Positions 1-8,259 of a stretch of 23,515 nt of DNA are shown here, piece by piece. Positions within the stretch are counted from its first letter, which is position 1. The number at the start of each line of letters is the position of its first letter. Origin of the DNA: CAZKXU01 sp964556665 (lineage in GTDB: Bacteria; Bdellovibrionota_C; UBA2361; CAZKXU01); contig CAZKXU010000052.1 in NCBI GenBank assembly GCA_964556665.1, positions 1 to 23,515 on the forward strand. Direction: 5' to 3'. Position numbers and translations under genes: made by a program. Under the pieces are notes generated by a model. It ran no database searches, was not told the origin of the DNA, and worked only from the letters and a program-made list of their open reading frames with translations.

Positions 1-178
1 ATTATCCTACCCATGCGCAAATAAACCACAATTGTAGAAAGTATAAGTAGACAGAACGGTTATGAGTTGATCTTGAATAATGAAGCCAAAAATCTAGCTG
101 GGAGATACGGATCCAATATTACATACCACCGGCATAAACCGATGATATGCAACAAACAGCTGTATATTAAGGGAAAAA

Positions 179-255
179 TGGAGCGGGCAAAGGGGCTCGA
201 ACCCTCGACCTTTTGCTTGGCAAGCAAACGCTCTAGCCAACTGAGCTACGCCCGC
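179..255 (-). tRNA. tRNA-Gly (anticodon GCC)
   Basis: Read on the minus strand, the sequence folds as a complete cloverleaf. It has a 7-bp acceptor stem (GCGGGCG with TGCCCGC, closing G-U), a D arm with GCTC/GAGC, a 5-bp anticodon stem around the loop TTGCCAA (anticodon GCC, reads GGC/GGU), and a T arm with the invariant TTCGAGC loop. The discriminator is T at 182, usual for bacterial tRNA-Gly, and the 3' CCA is encoded at 179-181. There is no intron or long variable arm. About 50 bp upstream of the gene begins a rearranged partial copy of its own 5' half. Confidence 0.96.
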
Positions 256-421
256 ATATCCATTGTTACTAACTTTTTACTCTTACTACTATGCAGGCAT
301 ATTCACGGTTGGCTAGAGCGTTTCTTCGCAAACGGTCATTTCTATCGTTCGGCCTTCGGCCTCCCTTTCGCCAACTGAGCTACGCCCGCATATCCATCGT
401 TACTAACTTTCTACTCTTACT
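236..421. repeat. Duplicated 5' half of tRNA-Gly plus its upstream flank, with an inverted tRNA fragment between
   Basis: Positions 236-287 (5' 20 bases of tRNA-Gly and 32 bases of its upstream DNA, minus-strand sense) recur at 370-421 with only two substitutions (264/398 and 277/411). Between them, the D-arm/anticodon-stem stretch GTTGGCTAGAGCGTTT appears on the plus strand at about 307-322, inverted relative to the tRNA. The distal copy breaks off after GTTGGC and cannot form a tRNA. This accounts for most of the gene-free stretch 256-608. Confidence 0.85.
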
Positions 422-430
422 CTAGCCTTA

Positions 431-504
431 CTGGGACCGCGGGCTTCCAGCCCGCAACGTAGTGCCATTAAATTCGTTTGCGGGCTGTAAGCCCGCGGTC
501 CCAG
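431..504. repeat. REP-like palindrome, copy A
   Basis: A 25-bp arm (431-455, CTGGGACCGCGGGCTT...) pairs with 480-504 with a single mismatch around a 24-base AT-rich loop. Each arm itself contains the small palindrome GCGGGCTTCCAGCCCGC. Related palindromes occur at 8725-8810 and 20701-20860, so this is a dispersed family and not a single-locus terminator. Confidence 0.85.
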
Positions 505-608
505 AAGCCTTTAGGTACCTTATACCTTACACCTAAAATTAATTTAACCGAACCTAAATGTCAAATACTACCTCCCGCCACTAGGTTTGACAGGGTATAT
601 TACACAAG

Positions 609-2072
609 ATGCGGTACGGGACCTATCTTATAGCGGTAATCTTTGGTCTTATCTACTGGGGGCAGACAGTTACCGACCCCGATCTTGGGTGGCACCTTCT
701 AGGCGGCGAATGGATCGTTTCTAACAGATCTCTTCCTACCTACGATTTTATCAATTCATTTAATACGAGCTGGCATGATTATCATTGGTTAGCTCAGATT
801 CTAATATTTAAAATCTACTCCTATGGAGGGTTTCCACTACTCAAGTTGTCATTCGGACTGCTGATGGCATATTTTGCAAAGGTAGTCGTTGATATTATTT
901 ATCTCTCTTCAGGCCGTAAACCATCCTCTCTTCTAATATTATTATCATTATTTGTAATCTTAAGCTCAGTAGCCTATGTAGCCTCAGTTCGCCCGCAAAC
1001 GATAGGCATTACATTGATAGCAGTTATAATCAGACGACTCCTTCAACGTCCAACTAAATACGAAATTCCACTTCTCCTACTACTCACCGTTATGATTGCC
1101 AATATGCACGTATACTGGGTTTTTGGTCCCTTACTATGGGGGGCTTACCGCGTGCTGCCTTGGCTGCTTAAACATGCACGCCACTCAGGAAGTTACAGCT
1201 TAGGAGGGTTAGCGCTTCTATCCTTAGCAGGGCTTCTTACCCCTTATGGCACTGACACCTACATCCTTCTGCTCGATTATATAAAGATGCCAGCTATCCT
1301 TAAGGACTCTATCATAGAATTTCAGAGTGGATTAAAGATGGGAGTAGAAGCTCCAATCTTTATACTAGCCTACCTTATGATCCTGAGCCGCATATTCACC
1401 TTGAAAAGATCCCTAGTCACTGTTGGCGCAACTTGCACAGCTCTCGTTGCTCCATTACTGGCAGTTCAAAGTGCAAAGTTTTTCCCTCTTTTTGCCCTAT
1501 TAGGCGGACCTTACATGATTCGGCACGGCTCCCTTTCGATGCGCAAACTAATCCCAAATGCGATTCAAAATGAAGCGCGTTATGTTAAAACTGTCTTAGG
1601 TGCTCTCACTATACTAGCCTGCATAGCTGCCGCCTCACGCTTTCCATATCTAGAGAGTCAAAGCACCGCTAAGGCGCTTAATCAAGGCTATCCTATGCAG
1701 GCCTGCCAAAAACTTGCAGAGCTAGCTGCTGACAGAGTATCCCTGCACGGCCATATCCGTGTTCTATCTCATTTTAACTACGGTGGATGGTGTCGCTGGG
1801 CTGCCTATCAGCGCTCATCTAAGACAGATTTAAGAGTAACGATGGACGGAAGAACTCAGTATGTTCCGGAGATTCGTTACAAAGAAGATGACAAGATCTG
1901 GAAGCTAAAAGATGGCTGGAAAGAGGTCCTAGATGCCTGGGCCCCTGATTATGCCATAGTTGGAATCGATCAACCCTTTAGACAGATACTAAAAACATTG
2001 CCTGAGTGGGAGAGCGTACATAAAGATAAATACTTTGAGCTGTTCAGCATAAGGGCAGATACAAATTACTAA
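609..2072 (+). CDS. Multi-spanning membrane protein, GT-C/PMT-like (putative glycosyltransferase-type)
   Basis: This 487-residue protein has about ten hydrophobic segments. The N-terminal loop carries DPDLGWHL (residues 23-30), followed by a W-H-D-Y-H-W-L stretch at 55-61. This is the arrangement seen in a family of uncharacterised bacterial membrane proteins resembling GT-C glycosyltransferases (PMT/GT39 type), in which acidic residues in the first extracytoplasmic loop serve the active site. The C-terminal ~130 residues are soluble and probably periplasmic. No Shine-Dalgarno is visible. A TATATT box at 596-601 ends 7 bases before the ATG, so the message may be leaderless. It is convergent with the next gene, 24 bases away. 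Substrate is unknown. Confidence 0.7.
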   Translation: MRYGTYLIAVIFGLIYWGQTVTDPDLGWHLLGGEWIVSNRSLPTYDFINSFNTSWHDYHWLAQILIFKIYSYGGFPLLKLSFGLLMAYFAKVVVDIIYLSSGRKPSSLLILLSLFVILSSVAYVASVRPQTIGITLIAVIIRRLLQRPTKYEIPLLLLLTVMIANMHVYWVFGPLLWGAYRVLPWLLKHARHSGSYSLGGLALLSLAGLLTPYGTDTYILLLDYIKMPAILKDSIIEFQSGLKMGVEAPIFILAYLMILSRIFTLKRSLVTVGATCTALVAPLLAVQSAKFFPLFALLGGPYMIRHGSLSMRKLIPNAIQNEARYVKTVLGALTILACIAAASRFPYLESQSTAKALNQGYPMQACQKLAELAADRVSLHGHIRVLSHFNYGGWCRWAAYQRSSKTDLRVTMDGRTQYVPEIRYKEDDKIWKLKDGWKEVLDAWAPDYAIVGIDQPFRQILKTLPEWESVHKDKYFELFSIRADTNY

Positions 2073-2096
2073 ATATTCAGCATGCAATTGCTGCTA

Positions 2097-4319
2097 TTAG
2101 GCAAGTTCAATATTTCTCAACTGCACTTCACTGTCATTTGCAACTATAAACTTCACCTCTAAGGGCATAACATGTCTGCCTGAGGGTTTTACGAGTAAAC
2201 TTAAGTGTTGCCACCTCTTTGCCGCCTCTACGTCTAATTCATTCTCATATATAAGCTCTTGTCCATTGTATATTTGAAGCTTTGTTTTCTCTGTTAACGC
2301 TGGTGCGCGAAACTCAAAGGCTAATTGTCGTTCTTTCCTAGCAGAAGTTATATAAAGAGATCTACTCTCAATATCTTGAATTCTCACTAACGGATTGACT
2401 TTAAGTAAATAATTCCCCTGCTTGTCTTTTTCAATGATCTCAACCTGCTCAGGGATTTCTGAGATCTCATTTATTGCAGCTGTTAGCTTACTGGTTTTCA
2501 TAAACTGGCGGTTTAAAATTACATATTTAACACCTACCAATTGCCCGATTTTTGAAAGACTTCTTGCGCTTGGGAAATTATCTAATTCTTCACTCTCATA
2601 GTAAAAGTATGGCGGAACTTTGCCACTAAAACCGTTAACCACTGGATGCATACTTGGCTCAATCCAACGCATATAAAGTGAGTTTCTATTCATCGATGTA
2701 ATACCATCATGAGCATATCCTCCTATGGGCAGTGACAAAACGGCACCATCACCAGGAAGAGATTCCAAAGTTTTATATATTGGTGGTGCAGGTAAGGTTC
2801 TCGGTATAGCGTCCCATCTTGACTGAAGTTCGACAGCGGTTAATCCAAAGATCACTACTATAATAGCATACTTTCTCCGAATGGAGTATAATATCGGTGG
2901 CTTTTTAAGTATAAGGTCTAGACCACGAGCAGATAAAATTATCGCTGCTAGTATCGGAATAAGTGCGATACGTGAAATACCTCTAAGCGCATCAACTCCA
3001 GGGAAATAATACAGTAGCTTATATAACTCAGGTAAAGGTGGGTATGTGGCATACGAACCTATAAACCCAAAGCTAGCAAAGAGAAAAAAAGAGAGTAGAA
3101 ATAAAGTTAGCTTTTCATAATTCTCGCATGTCAAAGCAGGCGCGTCTTCAATATTTAAAGATCGACTAAAGTTGCTATATGTAAATAGTAGCACAAGCCA
3201 AAATGGGAATGAGATACTCCATGCCTTGATATAAAGCAACTGCTTACTAGCATCTATCGAGATAAAGATGAGAGCGGCACCTAGAATATACACCCCAAAA
3301 AACAAGAGGTATTTATTAATTACATTTTTTGAGAATGCAGCGGACTGCACATTTTTACATATCTCTCCAATAGCGCCGGAACACAATGATAGCGGTAGTA
3401 GGCCAAAAAATAGATACCCTTCAAGATGAGACAAGTGATGCGTAAAGCGAGGCCATAGCCAATTACTCCAAGGCGCGGCAAGGTATGCAAGTATTGTTGG
3501 TGAATGCTGCTTTATTAAAGCGGGCGGAACTGCTCCAAAAGCGCTTCTAACCTCCCGATATGGATGCACTAAACATAAAAGCATGATTGACCACGGTAGG
3601 TTAGCGATAAATAGCGTAATGTATGATCTATAGTTCTTTCTAAGCCCATAGGCATAAAACACAGCTAGTAATATTACAGCAGCTAATATGTAAGCATAGA
3701 TCGAATAGTACACTGCGGATAAGAATGCACCGCAAACAGAGAACCCAATCATGGTTGCGCTTAGCCAGGTACCGCGGTTAATAAATCTAATGGATGCAAG
3801 GAAAACAGCTGGTATAAAAAAAGCAAACTGCAGCTGCGGGTGACCACGGTGAAAGCCATAATATGGTAACAACATAAAAACAAAACCTGCGTACACCGCA
3901 GCGGCTCCCTTACCCCAGATCTCTCTTGTTAACAAATAGGCTATAAACCCATTCAGCACACCTGCGAGAATTAGTGTTAAGTTATAAGATAATTCTGAGT
4001 TTGCACCAAAAAATGAAAATATCTTCCCTACTATCGACGGCAAAATATAGTTATCACTATAAGCCATCGAATACCCGAAAGGATAAAATATACCTGCATC
4101 AAAGTGCTCGGGCAGAATACTAATTCCGAGATCGATATTTGCTTTTGCTAACCAAACATATATTGCAGCATCACCACGGGAGCCACCTAAGTATCCAAGA
4201 CTTAGGCGGAATATATTGTGGGGGAAAAGAATTAAGTAGCTCGCAGTATAGAAGAGTAAAACGTAGAGCCAGCTTGGGATTACCTGAAAGAAATTTTGCT
4301 TAGTTAAATTATTGCTCAT
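2097..4319 (-). CDS. Large GT-C-like integral membrane protein (YfhO/6-PTPS-related type)
   Basis: This 740-residue protein has roughly a dozen transmembrane helices and a C-terminal extracytoplasmic domain of about 200 residues. The first loop holds RGD (D50) and later S-D-N (D89). The region around residue 158 has GHPQLQ, a motif typical of large bacterial membrane proteins often labelled '6-pyruvoyl-tetrahydropterin synthase-related' or YfhO-like. The C-terminal part has SLPIGGY and a P-x-V-N-G-F-S-G stretch also typical of these. The family probably transfers a sugar from a lipid-linked donor at the outer face of the inner membrane; no member's substrate can be read from this sequence. 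It faces the 609-2072 gene tail to tail, so co-transcription is excluded. Confidence 0.65.
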   Translation of the reverse strand: MSNNLTKQNFFQVIPSWLYVLLFYTASYLILFPHNIFRLSLGYLGGSRGDAAIYVWLAKANIDLGISILPEHFDAGIFYPFGYSMAYSDNYILPSIVGKIFSFFGANSELSYNLTLILAGVLNGFIAYLLTREIWGKGAAAVYAGFVFMLLPYYGFHRGHPQLQFAFFIPAVFLASIRFINRGTWLSATMIGFSVCGAFLSAVYYSIYAYILAAVILLAVFYAYGLRKNYRSYITLFIANLPWSIMLLCLVHPYREVRSAFGAVPPALIKQHSPTILAYLAAPWSNWLWPRFTHHLSHLEGYLFFGLLPLSLCSGAIGEICKNVQSAAFSKNVINKYLLFFGVYILGAALIFISIDASKQLLYIKAWSISFPFWLVLLFTYSNFSRSLNIEDAPALTCENYEKLTLFLLSFFLFASFGFIGSYATYPPLPELYKLLYYFPGVDALRGISRIALIPILAAIILSARGLDLILKKPPILYSIRRKYAIIVVIFGLTAVELQSRWDAIPRTLPAPPIYKTLESLPGDGAVLSLPIGGYAHDGITSMNRNSLYMRWIEPSMHPVVNGFSGKVPPYFYYESEELDNFPSARSLSKIGQLVGVKYVILNRQFMKTSKLTAAINEISEIPEQVEIIEKDKQGNYLLKVNPLVRIQDIESRSLYITSARKERQLAFEFRAPALTEKTKLQIYNGQELIYENELDVEAAKRWQHLSLLVKPSGRHVMPLEVKFIVANDSEVQLRNIELA

Positions 4320-4412
4320 ACCTAACTACGTGAATTGACTACTTTTACAATAATTAAATAATTAAGTCCAAAGTCGTTCATGGTCGATAACAGATCTGGG
4401 TAGTCTGAGCAT

Positions 4413-5201
4413 ATGAGCAGCAAACAAAAACACACCGTTATAATTGAATCAGATGAGATAATTCATGACGGGCCATTGTGCACAAGGCAGAACTACTCAT
4501 TATATACCATCAATGAACACAAAATATGGAATATTCTTTACACTAGGCAGCGTAAAAATCTTGAGGATATCGCCTACTCAAAGTGGCTACATGCGATGGA
4601 TAGTATCGGACTAAATCCGAATCAGATACCTAAACTTACTGAAACTGGGGAGAAGTTAAAAAAGCTAACTGGCTGGCTACCTGTTCCGGTGAAAGGATTC
4701 CTGAGTGCAAAAGATTATTTTTGGTATATCGCTAATCGTGAGTTTCCAACTGTGCCTACCATTAGGCCGATGGACAAACTAGAGTTCATAGTAGAGCCGG
4801 ACCTATTTCATGACGCATTTGGCCATCTACCTATGCATTCAGATCCTGGCTTTGCTAACTTCATAGAGCTATTTGGAAAGATAGCCTATGAGGTAGTCGA
4901 ACAGGAGGAGAGATTAACAGAGATGCAGCGGCTATATTGGTTCACTGTCGAATACGCATTAATAAAAGAGGATAGCAAGTTAAAGGTGTGCGGAAGCGGC
5001 CATCTTTCCGGCATTGAGGAATCCCGTCATTCTTTAAGTGATAAGGTTCAAAAGAAGAAGTTTAAACTTGATGATGTTGTTGAACAAGATTTCAACCCTC
5101 ACATTCTACAACCTCTACTATTTGTATTGGATTCATATGAGCAGGTATCCTATGCCTTAGCAAAAAAAGCAAAGCAGTTCGGGGTTCAGATTAGCAGGTA
5201 A
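4413..5201 (+). CDS. phhA: Phenylalanine 4-monooxygenase (pterin-dependent aromatic amino acid hydroxylase)
   Basis: The 262-residue length fits the single-domain bacterial enzymes, which lack the regulatory and tetramerisation regions of animal homologues. The iron site is intact: H133 and H138 in HDAFGHLP, and E180 in YWFTVEY, form the 2-His-1-carboxylate facial triad. The later stretch CGSGHLSGIEESRHSLSD matches the substrate-binding loop of the family. It converts L-Phe to L-Tyr using tetrahydropterin and O2. No pterin-recycling gene (phhB) lies next to it; the flanking gene upstream is divergent and MITE copy 1 begins 115 bp downstream. The ATG is preceded by a TAGTCT box six bases upstream and no clear ribosome-binding site. 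Confidence 0.95.
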   Translation: MSSKQKHTVIIESDEIIHDGPLCTRQNYSLYTINEHKIWNILYTRQRKNLEDIAYSKWLHAMDSIGLNPNQIPKLTETGEKLKKLTGWLPVPVKGFLSAKDYFWYIANREFPTVPTIRPMDKLEFIVEPDLFHDAFGHLPMHSDPGFANFIELFGKIAYEVVEQEERLTEMQRLYWFTVEYALIKEDSKLKVCGSGHLSGIEESRHSLSDKVQKKKFKLDDVVEQDFNPHILQPLLFVLDSYEQVSYALAKKAKQFGVQISR

Positions 5202-5237
5202 TTTGACTACAACTACCTCCTCTATTATCTTATCCTA

Positions 5238-5351
5238 ATGCGTAAGAACTTGATCCTCCTATTTTTTGGGGCATCCCTAGGGGTAATACTAATCTGTATA
5301 ACCTACTTTGTGTTTCCTAGTGCTTCGCCAAATAAGTTTTTTCACGTATAG
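5238..5351 (+). pseudogene. Small hydrophobic reading frame running into MITE copy 1
   Basis: An ATG frame encodes a short membrane-type peptide (MRKNLILLFFGASLGVILIC...) that enters the palindromic element at 5317 and stops inside it at 5349-5351. Joining the flanks across one CTAG gives a 30-codon frame ending soon after the insertion site. It could be a real small membrane peptide altered by the insertion, or chance. No good Shine-Dalgarno is visible. Confidence 0.25.
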
Positions 5352-5502
5352 CGCGCAGCGTTGCCCCAGATTGGCACGCCTCGGAAGGAGGAAATCCGCA
5401 GCAATACTGGAGTATTGCGAGGATTTTCCGACTGAGAAGCGTGACAAGGTGGGGCAACGATGTGATGCTAGACGTGAAAAAACTTATTTGGAGGAGCACT
5501 AG
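5317..5502. mobile_element. 186-bp palindromic MITE-like element, copy 1
   Basis: The element is bounded by CTAG at both ends. Terminal inverted repeats of 28 bp (GTGCTTCGCCAAATAAG..., two mismatches between ends) lie just inside TA. The whole unit is an imperfect palindrome whose exact centre is GCAATACTGGAGTATTGC (5401-5418). It codes for no transposase; the 60-80 codon frames on both strands are by-products of the symmetry. Copy 2 (15362-15547) differs at two positions and copy 3 starts at 23420. A TA target duplication inside CTAG is the hallmark of IS630/Tc1-mariner transposases, so mobilisation in trans by such an enzyme is the likely explanation. Confidence 0.88.
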
Positions 5503-5559
5503 TTCTGCATGAAAGCCTCCTGTGGCATACACCTCAATTTGATTAAACTGAACTAGCAT
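5317..5559 (-). pseudogene. Small minus-strand reading frame with strong RBS, interrupted by MITE copy 1
   Basis: On the minus strand TAAGGAGG lies five bases before an ATG at 5559, the strongest ribosome-binding site seen in the window. Twenty codons (MLVQFNQIEVYATGGFHAEL) precede the element border, and the frame then runs through the element to 5317. Excising the element with one CTAG would leave a 24-codon peptide. Either a short peptide gene has been converted to an 80-residue fusion by the insertion, or the strong RBS is fortuitous. No homologue is recognised. Confidence 0.35.
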
Positions 5560-5577
5560 GATAACCTCCTTATTAAG

Positions 5578-6744
5578 ATGTTAAGACCTAAAGATAGCCG
5601 TACTTCATTTAACAACTTTCCAGGAATAACGCCACAAATGCCAGCATTTCCTGGATGGGGAATGCCCTTACAGATCCCTCCAGGTTATTGGGGGGAGACT
5701 ACTCATCGAGGGGTTGGAACTGAAACAGGCGTGGTCGGGCATCAGCTCTCACAGTACGACCGCTCTCTTCTCACCCTCGCGCTCCCTGTTGTGCGCAGGG
5801 AACTTACAAAGGAATTTGTCGGACAAGCTACCGCTGTTGATGCTTTAATCGGGCCACTGCAAGATGCAGCGTACTTTCCTCAGAGTAAAAGACTACTACT
5901 AGGAGCATTAGCATTTAGCGGACCACGCGGAGTTGGAAAAACGAGGATCCCGTTACGTTTCGTTGAGTGCTTAAATGCACAGATCACGGAAAAAAATAAT
6001 AAAGGAGATTCGAGGCTGAGAGGAGAACGAGGCTCAGAATCTGAAGTATTACAATTTCATCTGATAGAGATTGACTGCAACTCCTTACATCAATCAGCAA
6101 TAGGTGTAGTGCCTCCAGAGGTTGCAATGATAAAAGCCCTCTTAGATGTCAGAAATAACCCAAATGCAGTTGTAGTCTTTAGAAACTACTCACGCAGCAT
6201 CCCAGAGCTTGAACCTCATTTTAGCAGCATTGTGAAAGATGGATTAATTTACGGACCTGATGGCACTCCTGTAAAATTTAATAGATGCCTAATTGTAGTT
6301 GAGTTCAGTCCTGAAACTACAGATTCAAGAGAGATGGGATTTCATGCAATTCTTAGTGGTAGATCTAAGTCATGCACTGAAGCTGAGAATACAGTTCCAG
6401 CCGAATTAGCTCCTCTAATAACTCCTGTTAAGTTTAGGAGTTTTACTACTGCTGAGGGCGTTACTCTCGCTTCTCAAAGAATTGATACAGCAATCTCTGC
6501 ACTAAAAGGCATTAAAGTTAACTTGACAATTACAGTAGATCCCAAAGTAGCAGAGTTTATTGCGAGTAAAGGCATTTCCGATAGTACTGGCGCTCATCAA
6601 CTTGAGGCCGCCCTTCAAATTTATCTACTTACACCACTTCGTCAGAAGATAGCAGAGCTAATGGCGAATCAGAATCCTGTTAGCATAAATGTAGTTATGG
6701 GTATACGCGCTCCGCGAATTCGAGTAAAACCCGCAACCAACTAA
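5578..6744 (+). CDS. Degenerate ClpB/ClpA-type AAA+ protein (probable pseudo-ATPase)
   Basis: This 388-residue protein has a Pro/Gly-rich N-terminus (1-60) followed by one AAA+ module resembling the second ATPase domain of ClpB/Hsp100. FVGQATAVDAL (80-90) matches the 'iGQ..A' entry motif and GPRGVGKT (115-122) is an intact Walker A. Aligning VVVFRNYSR (198-206) to the ClpB Walker B 'LLDEVEKA' replaces both acidic residues (Arg202, Asn203). The sensor 1 'TSN' is EFS (242-244), and the sensor 2 'GARPL' is GAHQL (348-352), with His for Arg. The C-terminal small domain is otherwise recognisable. It may bind ATP but should not hydrolyse it by the standard mechanism. No plus-strand RBS is visible. 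It stands alone, 75 bp after MITE copy 1. Confidence 0.75.
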   Translation: MLRPKDSRTSFNNFPGITPQMPAFPGWGMPLQIPPGYWGETTHRGVGTETGVVGHQLSQYDRSLLTLALPVVRRELTKEFVGQATAVDALIGPLQDAAYFPQSKRLLLGALAFSGPRGVGKTRIPLRFVECLNAQITEKNNKGDSRLRGERGSESEVLQFHLIEIDCNSLHQSAIGVVPPEVAMIKALLDVRNNPNAVVVFRNYSRSIPELEPHFSSIVKDGLIYGPDGTPVKFNRCLIVVEFSPETTDSREMGFHAILSGRSKSCTEAENTVPAELAPLITPVKFRSFTTAEGVTLASQRIDTAISALKGIKVNLTITVDPKVAEFIASKGISDSTGAHQLEAALQIYLLTPLRQKIAELMANQNPVSINVVMGIRAPRIRVKPATN

Positions 6745-6844
6745 CACCCTTCTACACTCGGGCTAATTGATTTCCAAATTTTCTGAGCTGAATTTACAAG
6801 CGCAGCTTCTTATTTTTAGGACTAATAAATAAGACTCAAACGAC

Positions 6845-7318
6845 TTATTTTTTTAATAAGTGCGAGTCAGTTGGCGGTGAAAACAGCTTAGAAAAGTCGA
6901 ACGCATCCATGTTAGGCCCATGCTTCTGTAGGAGTAGTAGTCGTTCCTTAGCCTCCTCCACCGTTGGAATATGACCTTTTGGAATCCACCACAAAACCAG
7001 ATGAGGATCGAGCGGTGAGAACCATTCCTTCCGACGTTTCAGGTAAGTTGCATGCTGCGACCTAAAGACAAAATTCTTAAATGCTTCAACTGATTCCCAA
7101 ACGGAGAGTGTAATATAGATTGATTGGTCTTCGAACGGTCTAATATTGAAGCTCTCAACACCTTCCGGCTGGTAGCGCCAAATGAACCCGGGGGATTGAT
7201 CAGCAGTTAAGTTAACTGATGGGGACCCAGCTACAAAGTCGGCAAGCCGCGGGTCATCCATAGGAGCAATGGCCTTAGCAAAATTGAATTCTGCAAGATG
7301 ATAAGAAGAATTAGTCAT
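6845..7318 (-). CDS. DUF3291 family protein
   Basis: This 157-residue soluble protein has the DUF3291 pattern. The N-terminus reads 'YHLAEFNFAKAIAPMDDPRLADFV', then GFIWRYQPEG, then SVWESVEAFKNFVFRSQHATYLKRR with a conserved H, and LVLWWIPKGHIPTVEEAKERL near the end. The family adopts a dimeric alpha/beta-barrel (ABM) fold like monooxygenases and has no agreed reaction. Length is full for the family. It is convergent with the AAA+ gene (100 bp gap) and transcribed alone. The sequence suggests no partner. Confidence 0.85.
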   Translation of the reverse strand: MTNSSYHLAEFNFAKAIAPMDDPRLADFVAGSPSVNLTADQSPGFIWRYQPEGVESFNIRPFEDQSIYITLSVWESVEAFKNFVFRSQHATYLKRRKEWFSPLDPHLVLWWIPKGHIPTVEEAKERLLLLQKHGPNMDAFDFSKLFSPPTDSHLLKK

Positions 7319-7485
7319 TAGGTTATATGGTAACTCAACATGTGCGTGTATGGAAGAGTCTCGGATGTTGTTGTGAAATGTGCAGTGAGGGAGAGTTATC
7401 GTAAGTTAAAGTAGGACATCCACTTTTTAAGCTACGAAAAACTCTTAGTACACTACGAAATTCTCGTAGGCTAAAGTTTGGGTGT

Positions 7486-7513
7486 TCTTATTTGGGTTTT
7501 CTTATTTGGGTTT
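7486..7513. repeat. 14-bp tandem repeat, two units
   Basis: TCTTATTTGGGTTT occurs twice head to tail in the gap between the DUF3291 gene and the secreted-protein gene. A related TTTGGGT precedes it. Probably slippage; no function is evident. Confidence 0.6.
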
Positions 7514-7544
7514 TATGATTCCGTATAGTCAAGAGTATTAAAGT

Positions 7545-8066
7545 TTAGTTTGTTGTTTCAACATTGACTCGCCATTCTGAACGGTTACGGAGATCTACTG
7601 CAATATGTAGATAATAGGTGCCAGGTTCGTTTACAAAGCTATTTTCCCAATTAGGAACCCGGCCTCGTATTGAAAGAAAAAGCCGCTTTGCTCCTGTAGT
7701 AGCGTTTATTAAATAAACTCTCAGATAAGTAGTGCCATAAAAGCGATAAGACAGCTCAGCTGGAGTATCACTAACAACGAATTGTTTCGTAATTGAATCT
7801 TTGGTGCCCTTATATTCAACTAACTCAGTAACTGGCAGGTTCTGATTTACCTCAGCTTGCGCATTTACACCTCCATCTGCTGAGGAGATAAAGCCAAATG
7901 ACTCAACATCTCTTTTTCGGGAGAAGCAAAGATAATTTCCGATAGATTTACTATATACGCCACTTTCCATAGACGCAATAAATTTTGGGCATTCAGTCTG
8001 CGCAGATACAAAACTTGGAAATAGAATCAAAAAGTAGATTATTAGAGTTAATATTGTTTTGACCAT
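7545..8066 (-). CDS. Secreted hypothetical protein
   Basis: This 173-residue protein has a clear Sec signal peptide: KT, a hydrophobic core at about 4-18, and a probable cleavage after SFVSA (around residue 22). The mature part begins QTECP and has two Cys (near C25 and C47). The second half is beta-rich, ending GTYYLHIAVDLRNRSEWRVNVET, reminiscent of small pre-peptidase C-terminal-like or Ig-like folds, but the resemblance is too weak for a family call. The ATG has a fair RBS (GGTGG, 7 bases upstream on the minus strand). Periplasmic or extracellular location is likely. Confidence 0.65.
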   Translation of the reverse strand: MVKTILTLIIYFLILFPSFVSAQTECPKFIASMESGVYSKSIGNYLCFSRKRDVESFGFISSADGGVNAQAEVNQNLPVTELVEYKGTKDSITKQFVVSDTPAELSYRFYGTTYLRVYLINATTGAKRLFLSIRGRVPNWENSFVNEPGTYYLHIAVDLRNRSEWRVNVETTN

Positions 8067-8259
8067 ATCTACACCACCTTAACTTAAATGCAACCTTGTT
8101 AATCTGCTAGATAGTTATGAATAGCTCTCTGTAACTGTTGCCTAATATGTGCACTCACGTGGGTAGTAATGTTTAATATTTTTACTGTTTCATAAGCATC
8201 GATTAACTTGTGATAGAGAAACTCCATATTTGCTCTACATCTCACCATAAAAACATGTG

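Noticed and set aside
67..378. 103-codon plus-strand frame near the window start
   Set aside because: It runs antisense through the tRNA-Gly and its duplicated fragment, has a non-standard start context, and gives a non-protein-like sequence.
5308..5502. Plus-strand ORF inside MITE copy 1 (and its twin at 15365-15547) as a conserved small protein
   Set aside because: The frame is a by-product of the palindrome; identical DNA, not codon-level conservation, explains the similarity, and the complementary strand is equally open.
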